Positions 23,045 to 31,518 of a stretch of DNA of 36,945 nt are shown one piece after another. The notes beneath the pieces were generated by a model that worked only from the letters and a program-made list of their open reading frames with translations, made no database searches and had not been told where the DNA came from. The DNA comes from Aeriscardovia aeriphila (lineage in GTDB: Bacteria > Actinomycetota > Actinomycetes > Actinomycetales > Bifidobacteriaceae), in NCBI GenBank assembly GCA_949290445.1, contig CASERW010000009.1, forward strand, positions 1 to 36,945, read 5' to 3'. Made by a program: the position numbers and the translations under genes. Numbering within the stretch: the first letter of the stretch is position 1; each line of letters opens with the position of its first letter.

Positions 23045-25444
23045 TTACTTTTGCGTCAGATCATAGAGAGTGACACCATCCACCGTTTTCGCCGTAAAAT
23101 TCTTCTGAACCCACTGCGAAATTTGTGAAGCTGCCTGCGAGCCACCCATCTGCTGGCCACCCATACCGCCACCGGAAATGTAGTAGTGGATCTTACCCTG
23201 AGCTACGAGCTTCTTAAACTGAGCCAGAGTTGGCGAAGGGTCGGAACCATTGAAACCACCAATCGGCATCACCGCGTAGCCAGAGTTCAGCTGGTAGCCC
23301 GCAGCAGACTGAGAACCTGTCGTCGCTGCAACCCAGGTATACTTGCTGGCATTCTTCTTGAGAAGAGCAATCACCTTGCTACTCACCTGGCCGCCGCCCA
23401 AAAAATTGCCACCGCGGCCAGCTCGTGAGCCGCTATTGTTGCCTTCGGCAGCAAATGGCGACTGAGGTTGACCTTGCTGGCCAGATTGACCGCCCGGCAT
23501 ACCTTGGCTATTCGATCCGCTTTGATTTCCAGGTCCAGCAAAACCTTGATTGTCAGGCTGGTTCGTTTGACCCGACTGACCTTGTTGACCTTGCTGGACA
23601 GATTGACCGCCCGGCATACCTTGACCGCCAAAGCCACCATTACCTGGGCCGCCCTGACCGCCTGGACCACCTTGACCACCAGGCCCACCCATTGCAGACT
23701 GTGGGCCAGCGACAACAATCGAGCCATGGTGACCTGTTGCAACGGTATAAGCACTCCACGCTACAGGGCCAGTTAGCAGCGAAACCGCACTCGCACCCAG
23801 CGCGACCACAGTCAGCACGCGACGAAGAAGCGCACGGGAAGGAGAACGCCAGCCTGATAATCTTTGAGAAGGATAGGCAAACAAAGCCAACACGAGCAAG
23901 CTCACCGTTGCCAGCAGGCCAGCAACTCCCACTACACCAGCAAGCCATGTGTTCCACGTGGAACTACCGAGTAGATGAACTGCCCACGCACTACTGGCTG
24001 CAACGAGCACAGCTGCAACAAAGCGAGACCAGAAGCGTTCTCGATGCTGCCACAACACCGTCAGAGCAATCGCCACCAAAGCAGAGAGTGCAGGAGCGAG
24101 AGCCACCGTGTAATACTGATGGAAAATTCCCGCCATAAACGAGAACACCAACCACGTGACCACCAGCCACGAACCCCACGCCACAATGCTCGCCCTGCGA
24201 AGATCCGTGCGCAAAGTATAGCGAGCAGCTACCAAGCCCAGCACGATTCCTGCGAAAGCCAGAACAGCAAGCCACGTAATCTGGGAAGCAAAAGTTCCAG
24301 TGAAGAGACGAGTAATGCCGGTCTCACCCCACATACCACCCGAGCGACCTCCCGCTTGGGGCATACCACCCATACGCCCCATAGCGGAACCAGCTTGTCC
24401 GTTTGCCATCGAGCTCAAACCAGAACTCAACCCTTCAGCCAGTGCACCACCCGCTCGACCAGCGTTAGCCTGACCTGCGCCAACTTGGCCTCCACCAGGA
24501 ACAACAGAACCAGACTCATTGCCTGTTAATCTTCCCAAACCGTTGTAACCAAAGGTGAGCTCTAAGAACGAGTTGTTCTGAGAACCTCCAAAGTACGGGC
24601 GAGACCCAGCTGGAACAAGCACTGTGAGCAAAACCCACCAGCCTGCCGACACCACAACACTTGCCAGTGCCGCCAACGAATCGAGAAGCCTCCGTCCCCA
24701 ACCAGTCGGGGAAGCAAGCAAAAAGGCCACAGCGCAACCAGGAAGGACCAGAAACACTTGCAACTGCTTAGTCAAGAAGCCGAAGCCGACACACACACCT
24801 GCAAGAACCATCCACCCTGTTCGACGCAAATTCCCTGCACGGTTCGGCGCATATTCCAACGCGCGCACGAGAGCATAGATCGTGGCAATCTCAAGAAAAA
24901 CGAGAAGCGCATCCGGGTTGTTAAAGCGGAACATGAGCACGGCAACCGGCGTCGTCGCGAGGACGAAACCCGCCAGCAAGCCAGCCGTTCGACCCCAATA
25001 GCGAGCCACCGCCGCATACAGCAGCGCCACCGACGCAACGCCAAGCACAGCCTGCGGCAACAAAATGGCGAAAGAGCTCAAGCCGAACACGCGCACCGAG
25101 AGCGCCATCAGCCATAGAGCTGCCGGCGGCTTATCTACGGTGATCGAGTTGCCCATGTCAGACGAGCCCCACAAGAAGGCCTCCCAATTGCTCGCTCCTG
25201 CCTGAGCTGCTGCAGAGTAGAACTCGTTGGCGTAGCCCGACGCTGTCAGGTTGATGAAGAACATCGCCGCCGCAAAGATTATCAGCGCGATATAAGCAGC
25301 AGTTTGCCATCTCGTGCGTTTGACGAGCTGAGTCACCGGCTCGCGCAACGTATGAACGCTGGGTGCTCTCGTAAACCGTGGAATACGCTGAATAAGGCGA
25401 GCGGAGTTGGAAGCGGGTTGGCAGTGTGCTGTTGCGTTAGTCAT
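23045..25444 (-). CDS. GT39-type (ArnT/PMT-like) membrane glycosyltransferase
   Basis: A 799-residue polytopic protein of the kind found next to DPM1-like enzymes (YkcB-type). Early segments have YANEFYSAAAQAGASNWEAF, then GSSDMGNSITVDKPPAALWL (the acidic catalytic-loop region of GT39/ArnT enzymes). About 12 membrane segments follow. Two Gly-rich, low-complexity loops occur at about 310-370 and 580-680 (GGPGGQGGPGGQ and GGQSVQQGQQGQ). It ends in a soluble domain (PSPTLAQFKKLVAQGKIHYY). It overlaps the upstream GT2 gene by ATGA (25441-25444). It should transfer a lipid-linked sugar to a cell-surface acceptor; the acceptor is unknown. Confidence 0.88.
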   Translation of the reverse strand: MTNATAHCQPASNSARLIQRIPRFTRAPSVHTLREPVTQLVKRTRWQTAAYIALIIFAAAMFFINLTASGYANEFYSAAAQAGASNWEAFLWGSSDMGNSITVDKPPAALWLMALSVRVFGLSSFAILLPQAVLGVASVALLYAAVARYWGRTAGLLAGFVLATTPVAVLMFRFNNPDALLVFLEIATIYALVRALEYAPNRAGNLRRTGWMVLAGVCVGFGFLTKQLQVFLVLPGCAVAFLLASPTGWGRRLLDSLAALASVVVSAGWWVLLTVLVPAGSRPYFGGSQNNSFLELTFGYNGLGRLTGNESGSVVPGGGQVGAGQANAGRAGGALAEGLSSGLSSMANGQAGSAMGRMGGMPQAGGRSGGMWGETGITRLFTGTFASQITWLAVLAFAGIVLGLVAARYTLRTDLRRASIVAWGSWLVVTWLVFSFMAGIFHQYYTVALAPALSALVAIALTVLWQHRERFWSRFVAAVLVAASSAWAVHLLGSSTWNTWLAGVVGVAGLLATVSLLVLALFAYPSQRLSGWRSPSRALLRRVLTVVALGASAVSLLTGPVAWSAYTVATGHHGSIVVAGPQSAMGGPGGQGGPGGQGGPGNGGFGGQGMPGGQSVQQGQQGQSGQTNQPDNQGFAGPGNQSGSNSQGMPGGQSGQQGQPQSPFAAEGNNSGSRAGRGGNFLGGGQVSSKVIALLKKNASKYTWVAATTGSQSAAGYQLNSGYAVMPIGGFNGSDPSPTLAQFKKLVAQGKIHYYISGGGMGGQQMGGSQAASQISQWVQKNFTAKTVDGVTLYDLTQK
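23471..23622. repeat. Internal repeat in the Gly/Gln-rich loop of the GT39 gene
   Basis: Two 35-base segments, at 23471-23505 and 23588-23622, differ at one position and are 117 bases apart. They encode the repeated GMPGGQS-type units. Slippage or unequal crossing over here could change loop length without shifting the frame. Confidence 0.8.
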
Positions 25445-26301
25445 GCTGCTACCTTTCTACTGCGACGTTTTTCTAGTTCTTGAGTTTGAAGTTGCTTTTG
25501 GTAAGCGACCATTTTCAGGTACATACGGCAAATGCCACGAAGGTCTTTGCGAATCGTGTCAGCAATGTTGACCGTGCTGCCCTTGTCCTCCACCCAATTG
25601 ACTGGAATTTCTGCGAGACGAAGGCCCTGAAGCTGAGTTTGGAGCAACAGCTCCGTGTCGAAAAACCATTCGTTATCCACAATCTGCGACAAAATGCGGT
25701 CGCGCGCTTGGCGTGAGATTGCCTTAAAACCACACTGTGCGTCGCTAAATTCCGCTCCCAGAATGGCTCGCAGCAGTTGGTTGTAGCTGCAGGAAATGAA
25801 TTCTCGTTTGTTCGAGCGTGTGACTTTTGCTTGGTCGAGAAGGCGCGAGCCAATGACGACGTCAGCTTGCCGGTACACGATGAGATTAACAAGCTCTGGT
25901 GTATGACGAATGTCAGTAGAGAGATCAACGTCCATATATGCCTGGACTTCAGCCTGCGATTGTGACCAAGCTACTTTGAGGGCAAGCCCCCGGCCTTTGC
26001 GGTTAAGGTGAACTGCACGAACTAGCTGAGGGAAATCGTGAGTCAACCTCTGAGCGATGTTCCACGTGAAATCAGTACTCGCATTGTCAGCAATTACAAT
26101 GTTCCATGTGAAACTTTCTCCATAAGGAAGGCTTGTTTTCAGGTAATTCATCAGAGTTAACACGGAGTTACCCAGCTCTTCCTGTTCGTTATACACCGGA
26201 ATCACAATGTCAACATCGACAGCTTGAGGTACACCGATTTGTTCCACGTGCAACTGCTCACTGTTATGCGTTGTGAGATTTCCTTGACTACTCGTATTCA
26301 T
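25441..26301 (-). CDS. DPM1/YkcC-type GT2 glycosyltransferase
   Basis: A 286-residue family 2 glycosyltransferase. The donor-binding start is VDIVIPVYNEQEELGNSV, followed by IVIADNASTD, then AVHLNRKGRGLALKVAW, and the metal-binding DVDLSTDIRH (DXD). The acceptor side has GAEFSDAQCGFKAI and WFFDTELLLQTQLQGL. There are no membrane segments. The product is typically a polyprenyl-phosphate sugar that the adjoining GT39 enzyme uses; the ATGA overlap shows they are translated together. A duplicated ribosome binding site lies ahead of the start at 26301. Three parS-like 16-mers lie within it. Confidence 0.9.
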   Translation of the reverse strand: MNTSSQGNLTTHNSEQLHVEQIGVPQAVDVDIVIPVYNEQEELGNSVLTLMNYLKTSLPYGESFTWNIVIADNASTDFTWNIAQRLTHDFPQLVRAVHLNRKGRGLALKVAWSQSQAEVQAYMDVDLSTDIRHTPELVNLIVYRQADVVIGSRLLDQAKVTRSNKREFISCSYNQLLRAILGAEFSDAQCGFKAISRQARDRILSQIVDNEWFFDTELLLQTQLQGLRLAEIPVNWVEDKGSTVNIADTIRKDLRGICRMYLKMVAYQKQLQTQELEKRRSRKVAA

Positions 26302-26336
26302 GAGGTGCTCCTTACTTCTGAGGTGCTCCTTACTTC
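26301..26336 (-). repeat. Exact 18-bp tandem duplication carrying the ribosome binding site
   Basis: TGAGGTGCTCCTTACTTC occurs at 26301-26318 and again, abutting, at 26319-26336. On the minus strand each unit contains AAGGAG, so the GT2 gene has two Shine-Dalgarno copies; the proximal one is correctly placed before the ATG at 26301. Confidence 0.9.
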
Positions 26337-26485
26337 ATGGTCTTTATTGAAAACCTCACACCTTCAGTGCGCCTCCAGAAACTCGGCGTAAAATGGAAGA
26401 GTTTCCGCAAAGAGTTCCTCATGCGACGTAACATGACCCATAAAGAACTCTGGACATAATGTGAATGTATTACGGTGTTACAAGT

Positions 26486-27211
26486 ATGAGTGATAATCTT
26501 CAGAACAGCAATGGCGCTCTCAGCGCAGCGAGCTCTCAGCTCACCTATCCCCTCCCCTTTGAAAACTCCGGCCGCCCCTTCTCTGGTTTTGCACCGATCG
26601 AACGCTTGCAAATCAACCATCTTCCCGACGACGAGCTGCTCTACTACGCCACATTGCCCACAACAAACGTCATCGTCCTCGACACGGAAACAACCGGACT
26701 TGACCCCAGTGACGAGGTGATCTCCTACGGCATCTGCACAGCTCAGGGCGACGAGATTGCCAACCAGCTCGTCCGCCCTACTCGCCACACGGCTTGGCCA
26801 GAAGCTGAGAAAATCAACCACATCAGTTGGGACGACGTGAAGGCTCAACCTCACTTGACTGAACTTGAGCCTTCTCTTTCTGCACTGTGGGCGCGCTCCG
26901 CCCTGCTTGTGGGCTACAACATTGGTTTTGACCAGCGGCTAGTACTACAAAGCGGTGTTAATCTTCCTGAAATTGAGGCCTTCGACCTCATGGAAGCTTT
27001 CGCTCGCCTGCACTGCCAATACAACAGGCATCGCCCAGGTTACCGCTGGCTGAGGCTTGTCGACGTCGCGCACATTTATGGCTACCAGTACGAGGCTCAC
27101 GATTCGCTCAATGACGCGCGCGCAACGGCCTTCTGCTACCTCGCTTTTCGTGAGGAATGCCTCAAGATTGCCACTGCTCGTAACCTCACTCAGCAAATGC
27201 TTGAGCTTTGA
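26486..27211 (+). CDS. DEDDh 3'-5' exonuclease (DnaQ-like)
   Basis: 241 residues from ATG 26486. Exo I is VLDTETTGLDP (D66, E68), Exo II is VGYNIGFDQRLV (N145, D149), Exo III is AHDSLNDARAT (H205, D210). It is the stand-alone exonuclease type close to DnaQ epsilon/RNase T, not a polymerase-fused one. The first 35 residues are Ser/Asn-rich and may be disordered. No good ribosome binding site is visible and the start is uncertain; an in-frame ATG at 26465 is possible. The start region contains TGATAATCT (26491). DNA repair or RNA trimming are both possible. Confidence 0.85.
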   Translation: MSDNLQNSNGALSAASSQLTYPLPFENSGRPFSGFAPIERLQINHLPDDELLYYATLPTTNVIVLDTETTGLDPSDEVISYGICTAQGDEIANQLVRPTRHTAWPEAEKINHISWDDVKAQPHLTELEPSLSALWARSALLVGYNIGFDQRLVLQSGVNLPEIEAFDLMEAFARLHCQYNRHRPGYRWLRLVDVAHIYGYQYEAHDSLNDARATAFCYLAFREECLKIATARNLTQQMLEL

Positions 27212-27253
27212 TAAAATAAAACGTCACATATAAAGGATTCGGTGAGGAGAATT

Positions 27254-28255
27254 ATGGCAGGCAATATGAGGCAAGAATCGCATAATGCGAAGCGCTCACG
27301 CCTGGGTAAGGCAGTTGTCGGCTCAGGTGGGCGTCACCGCAAGTCCCTGCGCGGCAAGGGCCCTACGCCTAAGGCTGTCGACCGCGTGTACCACAAGGCT
27401 TATAAAGAGAAACTCGAGAAGGAAAAGCGCGAGTTCGCTGACCCTCGTCTCGCTGCTCGTCGTCGTGCGCAGAAGTATGTGAAGAAGAACGATGAGCTCG
27501 TCATCGGCCGCAATGCTGTTCTCGAGGCGTTGCGCGCGGGTGTGCCGTCGAGCGATCTGTATGTTGCTGCTCATATTGAAGGTGACGATCGCACGCGCGA
27601 GATCATTCAGATTGCCGCTCAGAAGGGCTTGAATATTCTCGAGGCTGACCGCTTGGAGATTGACCGCATTGCCCGCTCGGAGAACCACCAGGGCGTCGTG
27701 CTTAAGACTCGCCCGTTCGAATACTCGGACCTCTCCGAGCTCGCCGACAAGGCAGATGCTGCTTTCGATGCTACGGGCAAGCGTCAGCTTTTCGTGGCTT
27801 TGGATGGCGTGACGGACGCACAGAACCTTGGTGCTGTGATCCGCTCCGCTGCTGCTTTCCACGCTGATGGCATAATTCTTCCAGAACGCCGTTCCGCTTC
27901 GGTGAATGCGGGTGCGTGGAAGGTTTCTGCTGGGCAGGCTGCTCGTATGCCAGTGGCTCGCGTGGTGAATTTGAACCGTGCAATTGAGGCGTTGCAAGAG
28001 CGTGGCTACTATGTGGTCGGCTTGGACGGTGGCGGTTCGGCCGATGTGGGTAGCACTGGTTTTGAGATGGACCCGCTGGTCATCGTTTTGGGTTCAGAAG
28101 GTTCAGGCTTGAATGCTCTGACTCGTACGAAGTGTGATGTGATTGCTGGCATTCCGATCTCTTCGGATGTGGAGTCGCTCAACGCTTCCGTAGCTGCTGG
28201 TATCGCTCTCTATGCGACGGATCAAGCTCGCCGTCAAGTCGCTCAAGCCGCTTAA
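27254..28255 (+). CDS. rlmB: 23S rRNA Gm2251-type 2'-O-methyltransferase
   Basis: A 333-residue SpoU/TrmH-family knotted methyltransferase. It has the N-terminal basic, low-complexity extension common in actinobacterial RlmB (SRLGKAVVGSGGRHRKSLRG), a substrate-binding domain (LVIGRNAVLEAL), then QNLGAVIRSAAAFHADGIIL, IVLGSEGSGLNAL and IPISSDVESLNASVAAGIAL (motifs 1-3, containing the knot). I use ATG 27254 with gaggaga upstream. Gene symbol follows the closest family; TrmH-like relatives are not excluded. Confidence 0.88.
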   Translation: MAGNMRQESHNAKRSRLGKAVVGSGGRHRKSLRGKGPTPKAVDRVYHKAYKEKLEKEKREFADPRLAARRRAQKYVKKNDELVIGRNAVLEALRAGVPSSDLYVAAHIEGDDRTREIIQIAAQKGLNILEADRLEIDRIARSENHQGVVLKTRPFEYSDLSELADKADAAFDATGKRQLFVALDGVTDAQNLGAVIRSAAAFHADGIILPERRSASVNAGAWKVSAGQAARMPVARVVNLNRAIEALQERGYYVVGLDGGGSADVGSTGFEMDPLVIVLGSEGSGLNALTRTKCDVIAGIPISSDVESLNASVAAGIALYATDQARRQVAQAA

Positions 28256-28315
28256 TCTCGCGCTTCTGGGCATCATGATGGCTTAAGATTATCACCGCGC
28301 TTTTTCACCTGCAGC

Positions 28316-28361
28316 ACAGCGAAGGGCTGATGTTTCTTGTGAAACATCAGCCCTTCGCTGT
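28316..28361. repeat. 21-bp perfect hairpin with a parS-like centre
   Basis: A perfect inverted repeat with arms of 21 bases and a 4-base TTGT centre. The central 16 bases (28331-28346), TGTTTCTTGTGAAACA, match the parS consensus at 14 of 16 positions. No T-run follows on either strand, so it is a poor terminator despite its position 3' of rlmB and close to a TGATAATCT copy (28287). Confidence 0.85.
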
Positions 28362-28461
28362 TCAGCGAGCGCCCCTAGTCGGCGCGGACGAGCTCCCCGC
28401 TCATTAACTTACCCGCTTACTCACTCACCGCCCATCCGCTCAACGTTGACCCATTGCGCCT

Positions 28462-29889
28462 TCAGTCGGTAGACCAGACTGCTGCATCCTGGTCGTCGTC
28501 CTCTTCGCGAGGCCCGCGCGAACCAAATTCATCATCAGGAATGTCAGCCACCGAGTCGTCGTCGATCACGCCAGCATCAGCATCGGCATTGATCTCTGCC
28601 AACGATTGCTGGTCGAGCTGCGTCTGTGGCAGAACAGTCTTGATGTAGTCGCTCGTCGCCACACGCATAGGCACGTCGTGGCCAATCTGTTCAGCCATGT
28701 ACCAGCGGTGAGTGAGCACGTCGTGGAAGAACTGTGCCGGCTCGACGGTGGTCTGGTATTCTGGCGGGATCATGCGAACTGTTGGCTCGTAGACTTCGCG
28801 CATCCAGTCGGTGGCAACGATCTCCTCGTCCTGATCCTGTCTCCATGTCGAGGCGCGATAACCGTCGAGGTCGTTGAGAAGGCGGCGAGCCTGATTTTCC
28901 TGCACGTCCAAGCCGGTGAGTTTGAGCAGCTTGCGCGAAGCGTAGCCGGCGTCGACAACCATTGGACGCACGCTGATGCGCCGGCCGCCGTCGACCGTCT
29001 TCACATCCAGCTCGTCGACGTCGAAGCCCAGTTCGTTGAGCTTTTCGACGCGCTTTTCGATGCGCCACATTTCGTTGGTACCAAAGCTTTCGGTGCCGGT
29101 CAGCGTATCCCAGAGCATGTCGTAGCGTTCAACAAGCCTGTTGCCTACCTCCACCTCGTCGACAGAGGATGGCAAAAGATTACCAGAATTCAAATCCATC
29201 AATTCGCCGATGATGTTCGTTCGGGCGAGGTCAAGGTCGTAACTACGCTGTCCGTCGGTCAAGCGTGGGTACAAGCTACCCGTCTCTGCGTCCACCAGGT
29301 AAGCGCCGAACTGGTCAGCATCGCGAATGAACAGAACATTTGACAGTGACACGTCACCCCAGTAGAAGCCGATGAGATGCAAGCGTACGAGGAGCACAGC
29401 GAGAGCATCAACAAGGCGGTCAGCGGTGTCGGAGCGCAAGTTGCGCGAGAAGAGTGCACGGTACGGCAAAGAGTAGCGCAAATGCTTGGTGATGAGGATC
29501 GCTTCGAGCGGTTCACCCTTCTCGTTGCTGCGCCCGGTTACTACGCCGACTGGTTCAACGCAGGGGATGTCGAGTTTGCGCAGTTGACGCAAAGCTTCGT
29601 ATTCGTGCTCGGCTGCGCTGCGGGAAATTTCCTTCATAGCGAGGATGTCACTACCCACCTGCACGAAGCGGACGATGTGTCGAGAAATTCCTCGTGGAAG
29701 TTTGACAAGCAGATCATCAGACCACTGTGAAAGCGGGGTACTCCATGGCAGGGTGAACAGGCGCGGGTTTGATGTTGCTGCGGTGATGTGCAGTTGTCCT
29801 TCATTGCTTGCAGCGCCTGGGTTTGCCTGGGATTGCTCAGCGTTGACTGAGGTGGCGCGAGCTGCGCGTAGGCTCTGGAAATCTTCCAT
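28462..29889 (-). CDS. DUF4032 family protein (kinase-like fold)
   Basis: A 475-residue actinobacterial DUF4032 protein. Residues 70-240 have the shape of a lipopolysaccharide-kinase/RIO-like fold: VRFVQVGSDILAMKEIS (Lys in strand 3), then LHLIGFYWGDVSLSNVLF (catalytic-loop-like Asp/Asn) and YLVDAETGSL (DFG-like position). The C-terminal 300 residues are the DUF4032 part; the final 50 are acidic (PDDEFGSRGPREEDDDQ). A strong aggagg precedes ATG 29889. Function is not established in the literature I know. Confidence 0.85.
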   Translation of the reverse strand: MEDFQSLRAARATSVNAEQSQANPGAASNEGQLHITAATSNPRLFTLPWSTPLSQWSDDLLVKLPRGISRHIVRFVQVGSDILAMKEISRSAAEHEYEALRQLRKLDIPCVEPVGVVTGRSNEKGEPLEAILITKHLRYSLPYRALFSRNLRSDTADRLVDALAVLLVRLHLIGFYWGDVSLSNVLFIRDADQFGAYLVDAETGSLYPRLTDGQRSYDLDLARTNIIGELMDLNSGNLLPSSVDEVEVGNRLVERYDMLWDTLTGTESFGTNEMWRIEKRVEKLNELGFDVDELDVKTVDGGRRISVRPMVVDAGYASRKLLKLTGLDVQENQARRLLNDLDGYRASTWRQDQDEEIVATDWMREVYEPTVRMIPPEYQTTVEPAQFFHDVLTHRWYMAEQIGHDVPMRVATSDYIKTVLPQTQLDQQSLAEINADADAGVIDDDSVADIPDDEFGSRGPREEDDDQDAAVWSTD

Positions 29890-29992
29890 TACTCCTCCTG
29901 TATCTGCTCATAGAATACATGCTCAGCGTTCTGTGCTCAACGTTGGCCGCACCCGATATGTGGCTCGATAGCGGTAGCACGGCAGTGGCGAT

Positions 29993-30038
29993 AAAAAAGC
30001 GAGTGGTGAACGTGCGTCGATGCGCGCTCATCACTCGC
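29993..30038 (-). terminator. Terminator of the sugar ABC ATPase gene
   Basis: On the minus strand GCGAGTGATGAGCGCGCA-type arm pairs with an opposite arm ending CACTCGC, followed by TTTTTT (29998-29993). A second, weaker stem (AAAGTAAGA / TCTTACTTT, 30055-30101) lies just ahead of it. Confidence 0.85.
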
Positions 30039-30153
30039 TCGTGATTGAGGAGAGAAAGTAAGAGTGCAGACTGGGAATCACTCCAGCGCTCTTCTTACTT
30101 TGCTGACTCAGGCTATGAGTGCCTGGTCAGTAAATCTCTTTTCCCTCTGGGTC

Positions 30154-31293
30154 TCAGTTGAGACGCTCACCAGTTGCTGGGGAGAACAGGTGCATACGGG
30201 ATGGATCGATGTGGATCTTAACCGTATCGCCGACAGCTGGGAGCTCGCGTGGGTTGACGCGAACAGTTGTCATCTTGTTCTGATCAGACATGGTTGCAGA
30301 GGTTGCTGCAGCAGAATCAGCGACAGAGTCGTCAGCGATGATGTCGCCGTAGATGTAACCATCAGAGCCCAAATCCTCAGTGTTGCGAACCAGGAGGCTG
30401 AAGGCATCGGTATCGCCGGCAGAAGCCAGAGAAGCATGCTCTGGGCGGAAGCCGAGGATGATCTCGCCCTTGTCCTCTGCGGTGAGCTTTGCCACTGCAT
30501 CGGTTGGCAGGGAGACGGAGTCGGAACCGATCTGAGCCTTGCCATCGGAAACTGGGTGCACAGAGAGGTTCATGGATGGAGAACCAATGAAGCCTGCAAC
30601 GAAGACGTTTGCTGGGCGATCATAGAGCTCAGTTGGAGCGCCGACCTGCTGGAGAACGCCGAGGTTCAGAACAGCAATGCGGTCACCCATGGTCAGAGCC
30701 TCAGTCTGGTCGTGGGTCACGTACAAAGTGGTGACGCCGAGCTGACGCTGCAGGGTTGCAATCTGGGTACGAGTCTGGACGCGCAGCTTTGCATCGAGGT
30801 TGGACAGAGGCTCATCCATGAGGAAGACCTTTGGCTGACGCACGATTGCACGGCCCATGGCGACGCGCTGACGCTGACCACCAGACAGAGCGCGTGGCTT
30901 ACGATCGAGGAACTCGGTCAAATCGAGGATCTCAGCAGCCTGCTCCACCTTCTTGCGGATGGTGGCCTTGTCCTCGCCGGCGATCTTCAGAGCGAAGCCC
31001 ATGTTGTCTGCCACAGTCATGTGTGGGTACAGAGCGTAGTTCTGGAACACCATTGCGATGTCGCGGTCCTTTGGCTGCATGGTGGTGACGTCCTTATCAC
31101 CAATGAGGATGCGGCCCTTGTTGACCTCTTCGAGGCCAGCGAGCATACGCAGGGTGGTGGACTTACCGCAGCCAGATGGGCCAACGAGAACCATGAACTC
31201 GCCATCCTTGATGTCGAGGTTCAGGTCAGCCACAGATGGAGTGGTGTTACCTGGATAAATTCGGGTGGTGTGGTCATAAGTGACGGATGCCAT
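30154..31293 (-). CDS. UgpC/MsmK-type ABC transporter ATPase
   Basis: A 379-residue sugar-type ATPase. Walker A is [11 protein letters not shown]-loop [14 protein letters not shown], signature [15 protein letters not shown], Walker [13 protein letters not shown] and switch His in [10 protein letters not shown]. The C-terminal TOBE/OB domain ([13 protein letters not shown], then ILGFRPEHA) is typical. I start at ATG 31293 with aagga upstream; the frame is open to 31311. No permease or binding protein is adjacent, so it is probably the shared ATPase that serves several sugar transporters, as MsmK does in related lineages. Confidence 0.9.
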   Translation of the reverse strand: MASVTYDHTTRIYPGNTTPSVADLNLDIKDGEFMVLVGPSGCGKSTTLRMLAGLEEVNKGRILIGDKDVTTMQPKDRDIAMVFQNYALYPHMTVADNMGFALKIAGEDKATIRKKVEQAAEILDLTEFLDRKPRALSGGQRQRVAMGRAIVRQPKVFLMDEPLSNLDAKLRVQTRTQIATLQRQLGVTTLYVTHDQTEALTMGDRIAVLNLGVLQQVGAPTELYDRPANVFVAGFIGSPSMNLSVHPVSDGKAQIGSDSVSLPTDAVAKLTAEDKGEIILGFRPEHASLASAGDTDAFSLLVRNTEDLGSDGYIYGDIIADDSVADSAAATSATMSDQNKMTTVRVNPRELPAVGDTVKIHIDPSRMHLFSPATGERLN

Positions 31294-31518
31294 ATTCGTC
31301 ATTCCTTCCATCGGCAGGTACGTGCCGAACGATCCGAGTAAAAGGTTGATACTTCGATGGCAAAAGAAGACCTATCAAGCTCCTCTTTGAGCCAACGCTC
31401 TTGACTCTATCACCCTCAGGCTTAATCGCCAACCTTTTGCGTCAGGAAACGCCAAATTCAAAGGAATTTCCCAGAAAAGCTCGCCTTCGGGTGTGTCACG
31501 CCACTTACTTGTCAACAC

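Noticed and set aside
30064..31341. 425-codon plus-strand open frame opposite the sugar ABC ATPase
   Set aside because: The minus strand carries all ABC motifs; the plus-strand translation is Leu/His/Trp-rich shadow sequence.
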